Below, piece by piece: positions 24,316 through 32,684 of a stretch of 57,804 nucleotides of DNA. The notes below the pieces were generated by a model that did no database searches, was not told the origin of the DNA, and was given only the letters and a program-made list of their open reading frames with translations. Positions within the stretch are counted from its first letter, which is position 1; each line of letters starts with the position of its first letter. Origin of the DNA: Defluviitaleaceae bacterium (GTDB lineage: Bacteria > Bacillota > Clostridia > Lachnospirales > WQUN01); contig WQZS01000021.1 in NCBI GenBank assembly GCA_009780585.1, positions 1 through 57,804 of the forward strand, in the 5' to 3' direction. A program made the position numbers and the translations under genes.

Positions 24316-25420
24316 AAAGAAAAATGAAATGATAAAACAAATCGTGCCTATGATAGACGAGGCAGCTCTTTTCCATGATATATCTTCAATCATCGAGAAG
24401 CGAAAACTTCGCGCGCAGGCTCAAATAAATAATGAAAGTGTTTTAATGTTTTGGGAAGTCGGTAAACATATCGGCTCTGTTTTACTTGGCGGCGAACGTG
24501 CTGAATATGGAAAGCGAATTGTTGTGACGCTGTCACAACAATTACAGGCAAAATATGGGAGCAGTTTTGATTATTATAATGTAACCCGAATGATAAAATT
24601 GGCAACTCGTTTTCCCGAAACGGAAATTGTTGCGACACTGTCACAACAATTATCGTGGTCGCATTTTATCGCGTTGTTACCGATTAAATCGGACGAAGTA
24701 TTTTTGTATTATGGGCATGATGCGGCAAATCGCAATTTAAGTGTTCGTGATTTGCGAAAACTGATTTCACGCAAAGCATATGAACGACAGGAAATCGCCA
24801 ACTACCAATTATCTGAATCATCAGGAATACCGTTTAATGCTTTCAAAGACCCTTATTTACTTGATGTCTACGGATTGAAAGACAATTACCTTGAAGCCGA
24901 TTTAGAAAAAGCCATTTTGTTGGAATTGGAAAAATTTATTTTGGAAAATGGCAGAGGCTTTACCTACGCAGGAAAACAAGTGCATATGTCAATGGACGGC
25001 GATACGCACAAATTGGATTTGCTATTTTACAACAGGGTTTTGAAACGGCTTGTCGCTATTGATTTGAAGATAGGGAAATTTAAACCGGAATATTCCGGGC
25101 AAATGCGCTTTTATCTTAAATGGCTGGAGCGTTACGAAATGATGGAGGGTGAAAATCCTCCTATCGGCATTATTTTATGTGCCGGAGGAAGCCGTGACAA
25201 AATCGAACTTATGGAGCTTGATAAAGAAGGTATCGCAGTTGCTCAATATTGGACACACTTGCCGCCAAAATTAGAATTTGAACAAAAAATAACTCAAATT
25301 TACGAGGGGGCAAGAGAGCGTTTGGAAAGGCGTAAACTTATTACCGCAGATATAAAACGCGACATTGATTATTTTTACGAATTAAAAACCGAAGATGCGG
25401 ATATAGAAGATGAAAAGTAA
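24308..25420 (+). CDS. YhcG-family PD-(D/E)xK nuclease-domain protein (DUF1016)
   Basis: A 370-residue protein with the DUF1016 N-terminal domain (VLMFWEVGKHIGSVLLGGER and TRMIKLATRFP) and a C-terminal PD-(D/E)xK nuclease-like domain: the pattern KLDLLFYNRVLKRLVAIDLK, with Asp in LDLLFYN and the D-x-K in AIDLKIGKF, fits the active site. YhcG proteins are often found with type I restriction systems or as solitary selfish elements. Here its partner is the upstream HTH protein. AGGAG sits six to eight bases before the ATG. AT-rich composition suggests acquisition. The DNA or RNA target is unknown. Confidence 0.9.
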   Translation: MPKKKNEMIKQIVPMIDEAALFHDISSIIEKRKLRAQAQINNESVLMFWEVGKHIGSVLLGGERAEYGKRIVVTLSQQLQAKYGSSFDYYNVTRMIKLATRFPETEIVATLSQQLSWSHFIALLPIKSDEVFLYYGHDAANRNLSVRDLRKLISRKAYERQEIANYQLSESSGIPFNAFKDPYLLDVYGLKDNYLEADLEKAILLELEKFILENGRGFTYAGKQVHMSMDGDTHKLDLLFYNRVLKRLVAIDLKIGKFKPEYSGQMRFYLKWLERYEMMEGENPPIGIILCAGGSRDKIELMELDKEGIAVAQYWTHLPPKLEFEQKITQIYEGARERLERRKLITADIKRDIDYFYELKTEDADIEDEK

Positions 25421-25446
25421 AGTAAAATATCAAGGGAGATTTTTAT

Positions 25447-25599
25447 ATGCCGAGCGATTATAACCCGCGCAGCATAAAAGCAGCTGAAAAAGTAGGGTTT
25501 ACGTTAAAATACAAAGTACGCGATAATGATTCCACAAAGAGTGAATACACCTTGATTATGGCGATGGAAAGGGAAAATTTTAATCCATGCAAAGAATAA
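25447..25599 (+). pseudogene. GNAT acetyltransferase C-terminal remnant
   Basis: A 50-residue ORF, MPSDYNPRSIKAAEKVGF..., matches only the C-terminal end of acetyltransferases of the type NPRSIKAAEKxGF, followed by a final strand (EYTLIMAMER). Motif A and everything before it is missing. A good ribosome site (AGGGAG, eight bases upstream) is present, so the fragment could still be translated. It follows the nuclease gene and is probably a leftover from a deletion. Confidence 0.65.
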
Positions 25600-25655
25600 A
25601 TCATTTTTTATCAATGTATCCGGAACAGAAAAAAACGGTAACCCCTTACATACAT

Positions 25656-25706
25656 AAAAAACCCCGCGCGGGAAGCTCAAGCATCATAAGATGCACCCGC
25701 GCAGGG
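25656..25706 (-). terminator. Strong intrinsic terminator, minus strand
   Basis: CCCGCGCGGG (25663-25672) pairs with CCCGCGC-a-GGG (25696-25706) to make a 10-bp stem with one bulge, topped by a GCATC-ataa-GATGC hairpin. On the minus strand it is followed by six T (A6 at 25656-25661 on the + strand). Confidence 0.8.
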
Positions 25707-25984
25707 CTGTCACCCGCCTCCCCGCGACATCAGGAGGCGTTGTTGTTATATTGATTGTTTTTGTTTCTCTTTCTTTGTTTTGCTGCATGTAAAGCGTTGG
25801 GAGGGTACCCATTAAAATGCATTACCCATGGCTTGGCTACGTAACCTTTTATAAGCCGATTGTAAGTAACGGCGAAGTCAAATCGGGAGCGGAGCGCGAA
25901 GGACGTTTGGAAGCAGGGACGGAATTACCGTTTGTCGTCAGGGACGTATGCGTGCTGTCCTTTCAAGGAGATGACCGTTAACTT
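25656..25984 (-). ncRNA. Candidate structured RNA in a gene-free region
   Basis: The region 25600-26069 has no supported protein gene. On the minus strand a strong promoter (26018-25991) would start a transcript near 25984, which ends at a strong terminator at 25706-25656. A further 7-bp hairpin (CGCCTCC/GGAGGCG, 25739-25715) lies just before the terminator. The body contains short self-complementary segments such as GGGTA...TACCC near 25804-25828. The only ORF in it is a 19-codon one without a good ribosome site. It could be a regulatory RNA or the antisense RNA of a decayed type I toxin locus. I do not recognise a known RNA family. Confidence 0.5.
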
Positions 25985-25990
25985 GACTTA

Positions 25991-26018
25991 ATTATACACA
26001 TTGAGAATTTAATGTCAA
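25991..26018 (-). promoter_or_regulatory. Strong consensus promoter for the candidate RNA
   Basis: Perfect TTGACA (26018-26013), 16-base spacer, perfect TATAAT (25996-25991), reading leftwards into a region without a gene. It is the best sigma-A promoter in the window. Confidence 0.8.
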
Positions 26019-26069
26019 ATATTTATTTTCGAATGTACATTCTTACGTTTGCGTCATAAAAACTTTACA

Positions 26070-26180
26070 TCATGCGCCTAATGAAATCTTGTGGTTGGTG
26101 ATCCCCCGCAATTTTCCGAGCATATCCCAGTAGAGATAATGCCCCTCATGTATCGCGTTTATATATTGTTGATCCGTCAT
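26070..26180 (-). CDS. 36-residue ORF coupled to the methyltransferase
   Basis: A short ORF starting MTDQQYINAIHEGHYLYWDM. Its ATG overlaps the methyltransferase stop (TAATG), the classic layout for coupled translation, and it ends near 26070. It is helical and rich in Tyr, His and Gly, with no TM. I cannot assign a function; it may be a small partner or regulator of the methyltransferase. Confidence 0.5.
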   Translation of the reverse strand: MTDQQYINAIHEGHYLYWDMLGKLRGITNHKISLGA

Positions 26181-26947
26181 TATAGTCCGCCCTCCCAAAA
26201 TTTATCCGCCGGGATGTGATTGCGCCGGGCAACCAAGCGGTTCCAACGGAAATAACCGAAAGGCTCCTTGCTTACATCCGGCGTACCGTCGTCCATGATA
26301 TTCCCCATAAACAAACCGCCGCCGTCACCGCCGATATCGTCCGCCATTTCTATGTCGAATAAAGTGGTTTTTTCAAAATGCCGTTTGTGCCATTCAATCG
26401 ACCGGTACATACTTTGGAAGGGCTTCCAAGTAGGCTTCAATACTTCGGGGATAATACCGTCAAATTCATCCGGCGGCCCGCAGAAAGCCAACCCGAATAC
26501 CCCGTCCAGCCGTAAGATATTTGCGACACACTCGGTTAAGAAAACATCGCAATGGCCATAAAAATTAAACGAGTTAATGCAAATAATCACGTCAAAAAAA
26601 TGATCCGCATAGGGCAGTTTATGCACATCGGCGTTGATCGGGATAACCTTATCCTGTACACCCGCTTCGCAGATGCGTTTCCAATTGCTTGTCGCATCGT
26701 TCCACAAATCCGTGGCGAACACGGTAACGCCAAATTCACGCGCAAAAAATATCGAACTGATCGCTTTACCGCACCCCATATCCAGTACGCGCATACCCGG
26801 CTTAAGGTCAATGACGCGGGACAGAGATTCCGCGAGCAATACGGGATTTGAACCCATTGCATTATTTTCTACCCATTCGAAGTCGTATTTCGCCGTCAAC
26901 GGATACTTTAAATAAATCATCGTTTTTACGCGTTCATCATAAAGCAT
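26180..26947 (-). CDS. Class I SAM-dependent methyltransferase
   Basis: About 255 residues from the ATG at 26947, which has GGGAGG six bases upstream (a longer frame lacks a ribosome site). The Rossmann core is visible: motif I VLDMGCGKAISSIFFAREFG, motif II with the acidic residue (VFATDLWND), and PINADVHKLPYADHFFDVII covering motifs III and post-III. The C-terminal part includes EVLKPTWKPFQSMYRSIEWH, a possible substrate-binding cap. The substrate is a small molecule by family type, otherwise unknown. It lies 13 bases after a Cys-rich gene and is coupled to a 36-residue ORF. Confidence 0.9.
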   Translation of the reverse strand: MLYDERVKTMIYLKYPLTAKYDFEWVENNAMGSNPVLLAESLSRVIDLKPGMRVLDMGCGKAISSIFFAREFGVTVFATDLWNDATSNWKRICEAGVQDKVIPINADVHKLPYADHFFDVIICINSFNFYGHCDVFLTECVANILRLDGVFGLAFCGPPDEFDGIIPEVLKPTWKPFQSMYRSIEWHKRHFEKTTLFDIEMADDIGGDGGGLFMGNIMDDGTPDVSKEPFGYFRWNRLVARRNHIPADKFWEGGL

Positions 26948-26960
26948 GTTATGCCTCCCG

Positions 26961-27710
26961 TTATATGTATTTTTCAATAATTTCGTCCGGCAGATAAATG
27001 ATAAAACTGCAAATCCCATCCCCGCCGAGAACGGATTTGACAACCTCTCCGTCCAGCTCTACGCCAAACGTGTTCTCCCATTGGGCCTTCGCAAAACCCA
27101 AACTGCAATAACACATCGTTTTGCTGACGGCTCCTTCATCATTTAAAATGGATGTTCTCGCAAAAAGGCAATGGCAAAAATGAAAACGCTTCTTACGTTC
27201 GTCCGTTTCTTTAAAGTAGCTTGTCATGTCATAAGGATGCCTGGAAATATGCAGTTCCGAACCCTTACGGACGGCAGATAGTACCCCTTCCGTGTTCAAC
27301 AGGAAATCCAATGCTTCATCGGTGATCAAGTCACCCCAATAGGTTGTCCCCTCGGCGTGATGCCTTAGAAATTCTTCCTTCTTTTGCTTTTTGCTGTATT
27401 CAAGGAATGAATCTATGTTGTTACCACATTCGTTTAATTCTTTCTTGAAATCGCCGAACTGCTCCCGCGTAAAACCATGTCGAACGCGTGTTAATATACC
27501 TTTAACCGTTTCAATATCCGCCATTTCTTCCAAGCGTTTTATGATCACCCGCATGTTGCAACAACCACATTCCCCTTCCGTATCGGGTTCGGGTACGCAG
27601 ATGTCCTTTATCAACGCATCCCATGCTTCCACGCCCAATTTTTCGCAGACCAATTGTTTGAATGTAGGGATAATTTTTTTATCATCCCATGTAATTTCAT
27701 AATCACTCAT
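26961..27710 (-). CDS. Cysteine-rich sensor-like protein (DUF6144/V4R-like end)
   Basis: A 249-residue soluble protein. Cysteine clusters are CGCCNMR (about 48-54), FHFCHCLFAR and MCYCSLGFAKAQWE, and the end (VVKSVLGGDGICSFIIYLPD) resembles the end of V4R domains, which bind small hydrophobic or metal-linked ligands. This combination is similar, from memory, to DUF6144 proteins of clostridia. A ligand or metal sensor role is inferred. A good AAAGGAGG precedes the ATG. Cotranscribed with the methyltransferase. Confidence 0.7.
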   Translation of the reverse strand: MSDYEITWDDKKIIPTFKQLVCEKLGVEAWDALIKDICVPEPDTEGECGCCNMRVIIKRLEEMADIETVKGILTRVRHGFTREQFGDFKKELNECGNNIDSFLEYSKKQKKEEFLRHHAEGTTYWGDLITDEALDFLLNTEGVLSAVRKGSELHISRHPYDMTSYFKETDERKKRFHFCHCLFARTSILNDEGAVSKTMCYCSLGFAKAQWENTFGVELDGEVVKSVLGGDGICSFIIYLPDEIIEKYI

Positions 27711-27763
27711 AGCTTATCCGCCTCCTTTTTCCATCATAAGCGTGCTATAGTGACAACAGTATG

Positions 27764-28837
27764 TCATAGTTTATAAATTTTTTCCCGCAGCACCTCCATC
27801 AGCATCGTATAAAACCGCAGGTTATGGATCGTCGCCAGCCGGCTGCCCAAGCTGTCTCCAATACTCACCAAATGCCGCATATAAGCGCGGGAATACCGCG
27901 TACAGGCAAGGCAATCACACAACGTAGACACAGGCCGCGCATCACGCCGATGGACATCATCCAATATATAATGATACCGATAAAAAGGGCGCGACACATC
28001 AATGTGCTCGCGCCTTTCGAATTCCTCGTTAAAAACATAAAGCCTATGATGCCGCGCCTCCCGCGTGGGAATCACACAATCAAACAAATCATACCCCATA
28101 CGCACGCAAGCGACGATATTTTCCGGCCGTCCCACGCCCATAGCATATTTGATCCCATCATCGGGCATTAACTCCGCCGTATAAGCAAGTATATCCTCGG
28201 TCAAATTACCCTTATCATCCAACGGCCACCCGCCAAACCCAAAGCCAGAAAACCCCATCTGTATAAGCGCGTCCGCACATTCCTTGCGCAGCGACTTTTC
28301 ATTCCCACCCTGTATAATGCCAAACAATTGGGACATCCCTGCCCCCGAACCCCCCCGTCGTGCATTTTTATTAAAAACCTCCATCGATTGCCTGCCCCAG
28401 CGTATCGTCGTATCCACGGCCTTGGCTTGCGTTTCGTACCCGTCCGAAGGATGCGTGCAGTAATCAAGCGCCATCAGCACATCGGAGCCGTAAGCCAGTT
28501 GCGATTGCATACATTTCTCGGGGGAAAGGATCACCTTTTTACCGTCACGGCGGAAAATGATACCGTCCTTGCGGATTTCACCGAAGGACGGATTTTCACG
28601 CAGAAGAGAAAAAACCTGGAACCCGCCCGAATCGGTAACGATGGAGCGGTGCCAATTGCAAAAGTTGTGCAAGCCGCCAAGAGCCTTGACCGTAGCCGCG
28701 CCGGGTTTGGTCATCAGATGGTAAGTATTCATCACGATGCCTTGCACGCCGACGCTTTCAAGGTCAGCCGAATCCACGCAGCGTACGACGCCGCGGGTGC
28801 CGTCGGGGAAGAAAGCGGGCAGGGGGACATTCTTCAT
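27764..28837 (-). CDS. tgt: tRNA-guanine transglycosylase, divergent subgroup
   Basis: Exchanges guanine 34 of GUN-anticodon tRNAs for a queuosine precursor. Core motifs are TDSGGFQVFSL, LFGIIQGGNEKSL, the nucleophile region DLFDCVIPTREARHHRL and the zinc site CDCLACTRYSRAYMRHL. The substrate loop, usually GGLAVGE in preQ1-using enzymes, reads FGGWPLDDKGN, and the N-terminus is about 20 residues short (357 versus about 375). Both features mark a separate subgroup whose base preference may differ. It is transcribed alone, divergent from GH42; the ribosome site is weak. Confidence 0.9.
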   Translation of the reverse strand: MKNVPLPAFFPDGTRGVVRCVDSADLESVGVQGIVMNTYHLMTKPGAATVKALGGLHNFCNWHRSIVTDSGGFQVFSLLRENPSFGEIRKDGIIFRRDGKKVILSPEKCMQSQLAYGSDVLMALDYCTHPSDGYETQAKAVDTTIRWGRQSMEVFNKNARRGGSGAGMSQLFGIIQGGNEKSLRKECADALIQMGFSGFGFGGWPLDDKGNLTEDILAYTAELMPDDGIKYAMGVGRPENIVACVRMGYDLFDCVIPTREARHHRLYVFNEEFERREHIDVSRPFYRYHYILDDVHRRDARPVSTLCDCLACTRYSRAYMRHLVSIGDSLGSRLATIHNLRFYTMLMEVLREKIYKL

Positions 28838-28876
28838 ATTCGATCACCGCGTGAAGTGTATTGCCGCGGATAAGGC

Positions 28877-28906
28877 TTGTCAAATAAGACATTAAGCATA
28901 TATATT
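28877..28906 (+). promoter_or_regulatory. Promoter of the GH42 operon
   Basis: TTGTCA (28877-28882), 18-base spacer, TATATT (28901-28906), 33 bases before the ATG at 28939. No operator palindrome is evident. Confidence 0.6.
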
Positions 28907-28938
28907 GAAGCAACAAAATCAACGGGGAGCGATATGGG

Positions 28939-31020
28939 ATGGGAAACAAACAGTTATACCTCGGCGCGGCGTATTATCCCGAGGTTTGGTATTTTGACGC
29001 CAAGGTTATCGATGAGGACATAAAGTATATGAAGGAAGGCGGCTTTAACCTCGTACGCATGGCGGAATTCGCGTGGAGTACGATGGAGCCGCGCGACGGC
29101 GTGTTCGAATTTGATGATTTTTACGCCGTGGTAGACCGCATGTACGCGAACGGTATCTTTACGGTTATGTGTACGCCTTCGGCCACATCCCCCTCGTGGC
29201 TGACTTTGCGTAACGAGGAAACGCTGGTGCTGTGCGAAGACGGCACGCGCTTCCAGCACGGCTCGCGTAGGCACGGTTGTTCCAACTCGCCGATCCTGCG
29301 CAAATATACGAACCGCATCGTGAAGGAAATGGCGAAGAAATTCGGCAGCCATCCCGGTGTGGTGGGCTGGCAGATCGACAATGAGATTTATCCCCACATC
29401 CGCGACGTGGTGGGCAACGCGGACAGGGGATGCACATGCCCCGTTTGCATGGATTTGTTTTACAAGCGGCTGGAGGATAAATTCATTACGCCGGAGCAAA
29501 TGAACCGCGCGTGGCATTTGCGCTTGTGGAGCCAGGAGTATTACAGCTTCCGCGATGTGCCGCCCCCGCGTTCGCGTACGTGGATGAATCCGAGCTTGGT
29601 GACGGAATGGAACAATTTCCGTTCCGATTCCAACGCGGAATTTGTGGCGGAACAAGCGGATACGCTGCGCGAAAACGGCGTAACCGTCCCCATCGGTACG
29701 GACATGATGCCCATGGGCGGACAATCCTACACCGAAACCAACAGAAACCTCGACGTGGTGCAATTCAACCATTATCACAGCTCGGATAACTTGTGGGAAG
29801 TGTGCTTTTGGTACGATTATATCCGCGGTTTAAAACGCGAACCCTTTTGGGTAATGGAGACGGATTATTCGTACGCGGGTTCGACGGCGACGCACGGATA
29901 CCAGCCGCCGGGCTATACGCGCATCAATACGATGCTGCCGTACGCGATGGGCGGCGCGGCCAACTGTTATTGGCTGTGGCGCGCGCATCCGGCGGGGCAT
30001 GAGCTGATGTTCGGCGGGGTTATCAATACGCACGGGCGCCCGCAGTATAACTTTGACGAAAGCAAGGAGATTACAGCCTTGCTGAAGGGCGCGGGGGAGT
30101 TCCTTTTGGATACCGCCGTAAAGAATACGGGCTTTGCCATGACGTATTCCGGCAGGGCTTGGACGATGTTTGAAGGGCAAGCCGTTTCCGGCGCGATGAA
30201 GTACCAGCCGCGGATCAACGCGGCTTACGGTGCTTTATTCCGCGCGGGCCTGCGCCCTTCGGTCATCGATGAAGAAGGAGACTTGGCGCAATATAAGGTC
30301 ATCTATTCCCCGTTTATGCCCTGTATCGAGGAGTACGGCTTCGCGGCGCGTATAATCCGTTGGATGAAGGACGGCGGCATTTGGATCGCGGGCCCGCTGA
30401 CCGATATACGCAACCCCCACGGCGCGAAGTACGAACACACACCGCTCGGGTATTTGGAGGAATTGACCGGCGCATACTTAAAATACGGCGTACCCGCGCG
30501 GAACAACGCCGACGACGTGGACCAAGCGATATCCGGCGCGTACGCCCAGCCGTTGATTATGTCCGCGGCCAAGGTCAAATGGGATATCGGCGATTATCAC
30601 GGGGAGGAAGCCGCGCGCTTGTGGGCGGATGCCTTCGAGCTGCCCGACCGGTGCCGACCGCTGGGTATATACGGCAGCGGCCCCTTGCAAGGCTTGGCGG
30701 CGGCGTTTTCCGCGCCCGTCGGCGATAAGGGCGGCGGGGTAATCGTGCTGGGGACGAACCCTTCGGCGCAAACGCTCGCGCGGATCGTTTCCTTGGCTTT
30801 TACGAAGAAAGGCTTGGAAAAAGGCCCCGAAACATCCCCGAATGTGCTGGCCATCGAACGCGTGACATCGGACGGTAAAGACGCGGGCATGATCGTGTTG
30901 GAAATCGAAATGAAGGAAGGGTATGTCATCCTTCCGCGCCCCATGAAAAATATAATGACGGGGGAAGCCGTGGAAGGGCGCGTGGAAATGGAACCTTATT
31001 CCGTATTGATCGCGGAATAG
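28939..31020 (+). CDS. Beta-galactosidase, glycoside hydrolase family 42
   Basis: Hydrolyses terminal beta-galactosides, usually short oligosaccharides taken up by the cell. 693 residues with the GH42 layout: TIM barrel (1-390), trimerisation domain and C-terminal beta domain. The acid/base Glu is in WQIDNEIYPH and the nucleophile Glu in PFWVMETDYS. A zinc cluster is present (HGCSNSP and RGCTCPVCMDL). GGGGAG precedes the ATG. No signal peptide, so cytoplasmic. Followed by an unknown gene at 14 bases; no transporter is next to it. Confidence 0.95.
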   Translation: MGNKQLYLGAAYYPEVWYFDAKVIDEDIKYMKEGGFNLVRMAEFAWSTMEPRDGVFEFDDFYAVVDRMYANGIFTVMCTPSATSPSWLTLRNEETLVLCEDGTRFQHGSRRHGCSNSPILRKYTNRIVKEMAKKFGSHPGVVGWQIDNEIYPHIRDVVGNADRGCTCPVCMDLFYKRLEDKFITPEQMNRAWHLRLWSQEYYSFRDVPPPRSRTWMNPSLVTEWNNFRSDSNAEFVAEQADTLRENGVTVPIGTDMMPMGGQSYTETNRNLDVVQFNHYHSSDNLWEVCFWYDYIRGLKREPFWVMETDYSYAGSTATHGYQPPGYTRINTMLPYAMGGAANCYWLWRAHPAGHELMFGGVINTHGRPQYNFDESKEITALLKGAGEFLLDTAVKNTGFAMTYSGRAWTMFEGQAVSGAMKYQPRINAAYGALFRAGLRPSVIDEEGDLAQYKVIYSPFMPCIEEYGFAARIIRWMKDGGIWIAGPLTDIRNPHGAKYEHTPLGYLEELTGAYLKYGVPARNNADDVDQAISGAYAQPLIMSAAKVKWDIGDYHGEEAARLWADAFELPDRCRPLGIYGSGPLQGLAAAFSAPVGDKGGGVIVLGTNPSAQTLARIVSLAFTKKGLEKGPETSPNVLAIERVTSDGKDAGMIVLEIEMKEGYVILPRPMKNIMTGEAVEGRVEMEPYSVLIAE

Positions 31021-31034
31021 AAAGGACGGTTATC

Positions 31035-32147
31035 ATGGATCGCATCCAATGGCTGGCCGAAAACGGCGGCCCCGCGTTAAAGCTGCGATTGATAAAGGAA
31101 ACGCTGGCCGGTAAAAACGATTTTGACGCAAACAAATTGGCGGACGCGCTTTTACAGGATGATAAAATCCGCAAGGCGATGGGGTACTTCTATGCCTTCC
31201 ATAACTTTGACGTGATGCGGAACAATCCGTATGACCTGATCCACAGTTGCTATGAAAATTGCTTGGAAATGTTTATGCCCTTCTTGATGAAGCTGGGCTT
31301 CCATGCGGGTGTAACCGTTTTTGACCAGCGTATGTCGTACCTGTTTAATATCTATCCCCGTTTGTTCGGAATCCCCGCGCGGGGTAATGTTATGCCCTTC
31401 CACGGGATCATCGTAACCAAATTAATGTTAAAGGCGGGTTACTTCGACGCCGAAATGGAAACCCATATGCGAAAGCAATTGGACGCCATGCATAAAACCG
31501 CAACCTTGGGCAGATATGATTTTTACGAAACGGACGAGGCTTTCATACGGCAACCCAAGCGTTGGAAGGGCTTCCTTATACTTAAGGATATGTACAATCC
31601 CTACACCGGCGCGCTGCCGCTGCCGATCATTTATGTAATGGAGCTGTTCCTGTATATACGGGAATATATCAAGGACAAAGCCGAGCGGGATAAGATCGAC
31701 GACATTACGCGGTTCGTCCTCACACCCGAATACCAAAGGACCCGAGGGGATTACGGCTGGCATTGGGACGCGGACAAAAAGACCTACCACGCGACCACCG
31801 GCGGCTTCGGTCTGCCGCTGTTTGAAGGGGGGATCGTCGGTAAGGAAGCATGGGGCTTTTTGTCCCTGTTGGAAACGGCGTCCCTTTCCCCGGTTGCGCG
31901 GGCGTCCGAATGGTTTACCAGGTGTTTGGGGCATTTGGAGCAATATAAGACCTATCGGGGGACGTATTTGTTCCCCGACGACTTGCTTTCGCACCTTACC
32001 TACCAATCGCCCGGCGGTATGGAGACCTTGTATCGGGCTTTTTTATCGGAAGGCGCGCTCGCTTCGGTTAAAAGGAACGACCGCAGGCTGCTTTTATACG
32101 AGTTGTACAGCACGCTGTATATGGCGGTTTTGCTTAACCGCCGATAA
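31035..32147 (+). CDS. Hypothetical helical protein in the GH42 operon
   Basis: A 370-residue protein that I do not recognise. It is rich in helices with aromatic-Gly turns (GVTVFDQRMSYLFNIYPRLF and YNPYTGALPLPIIYVMELFL), which recalls alpha/alpha toroids of terpenoid-cyclase or glycan-lyase type, but no catalytic motif was found. No signal peptide or TM. A GAAAGGAC ribosome site precedes the ATG, 14 bases after GH42, so it may serve the same glycan pathway. Confidence 0.75.
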   Translation: MDRIQWLAENGGPALKLRLIKETLAGKNDFDANKLADALLQDDKIRKAMGYFYAFHNFDVMRNNPYDLIHSCYENCLEMFMPFLMKLGFHAGVTVFDQRMSYLFNIYPRLFGIPARGNVMPFHGIIVTKLMLKAGYFDAEMETHMRKQLDAMHKTATLGRYDFYETDEAFIRQPKRWKGFLILKDMYNPYTGALPLPIIYVMELFLYIREYIKDKAERDKIDDITRFVLTPEYQRTRGDYGWHWDADKKTYHATTGGFGLPLFEGGIVGKEAWGFLSLLETASLSPVARASEWFTRCLGHLEQYKTYRGTYLFPDDLLSHLTYQSPGGMETLYRAFLSEGALASVKRNDRRLLLYELYSTLYMAVLLNRR

Positions 32148-32153
32148 TAGGGA

Positions 32154-32684
32154 TCATCCCAGCAGAAAGGCTCCGTATACCAGCGCCCCCGCGACCATTA
32201 ACGCGGGATGGACTTTTAATTTCGTCAGACATAATAAACTCGCCGCACCCAATATCAATAAATGTACCCACCCGATCCCGTTCCACGTTGAAATGAAATT
32301 ACGCAGCGCGATATCCGCGAGCAGTACCGCAATGGTTGGCCTAATGTATTGGGTCAGCCTTTTTATTTGGGGCGCGTCCTTGTAACGGGTCAACAGTCCC
32401 ATGAGCGCGAGCATCATCACCAGCGACGGCGCGATGGTGGAGAACAACGCGGCACCCGCGCCGCCGACGCCCGCTTGCGTGTAGCCGATAAAGGCCGCCA
32501 TCTTGGGGGCGATGGGGCCGGGCAGGGCGTTACCCATGGCAAGTACCTCGGCAAATTCGGCTTCGGTCAGCCAGCCGAAGACCGTTACGGCTTCATGCTC
32601 GATGAGGGGGATAATGGCGGGGCCCCCGCCGTAGCCGAGCAAATTGGCGATGAGGAATACCCAAAGCAATTCCAGGTAAATCAT
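32154..32684 (-). CDS. Chromate transporter half-protein (CHR family)
   Basis: A 176-residue integral membrane protein with the CHR signature: LLGYGGGPAIIPLIEHEAV and GNALPGPIAPKMAAFIGYTQ, and six or so TM helices. Short-chain CHR proteins work in pairs that together equal one ChrA. The partner is the overlapping gene upstream (ATGA overlap). The pair may export chromate or a related anion; in many anaerobes the real substrate is unknown. It converges with the GH42 operon with only 6 bases between stops. Confidence 0.9.
   Translation of the reverse strand: MIYLELLWVFLIANLLGYGGGPAIIPLIEHEAVTVFGWLTEAEFAEVLAMGNALPGPIAPKMAAFIGYTQAGVGGAGAALFSTIAPSLVMMLALMGLLTRYKDAPQIKRLTQYIRPTIAVLLADIALRNFISTWNGIGWVHLLILGAASLLCLTKLKVHPALMVAGALVYGAFLLG

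Noticed and set aside
25741..25800. 19-codon ORF on the minus strand within the candidate RNA
   Set aside because: No ribosome site and low-complexity Thr/Asn/Lys composition; it seems to be chance within a structured RNA.
28954..29778. 274-codon minus frame inside the GH42 gene
   Set aside because: The + frame is a complete GH42 with both catalytic Glu residues. The minus frame has no family features.
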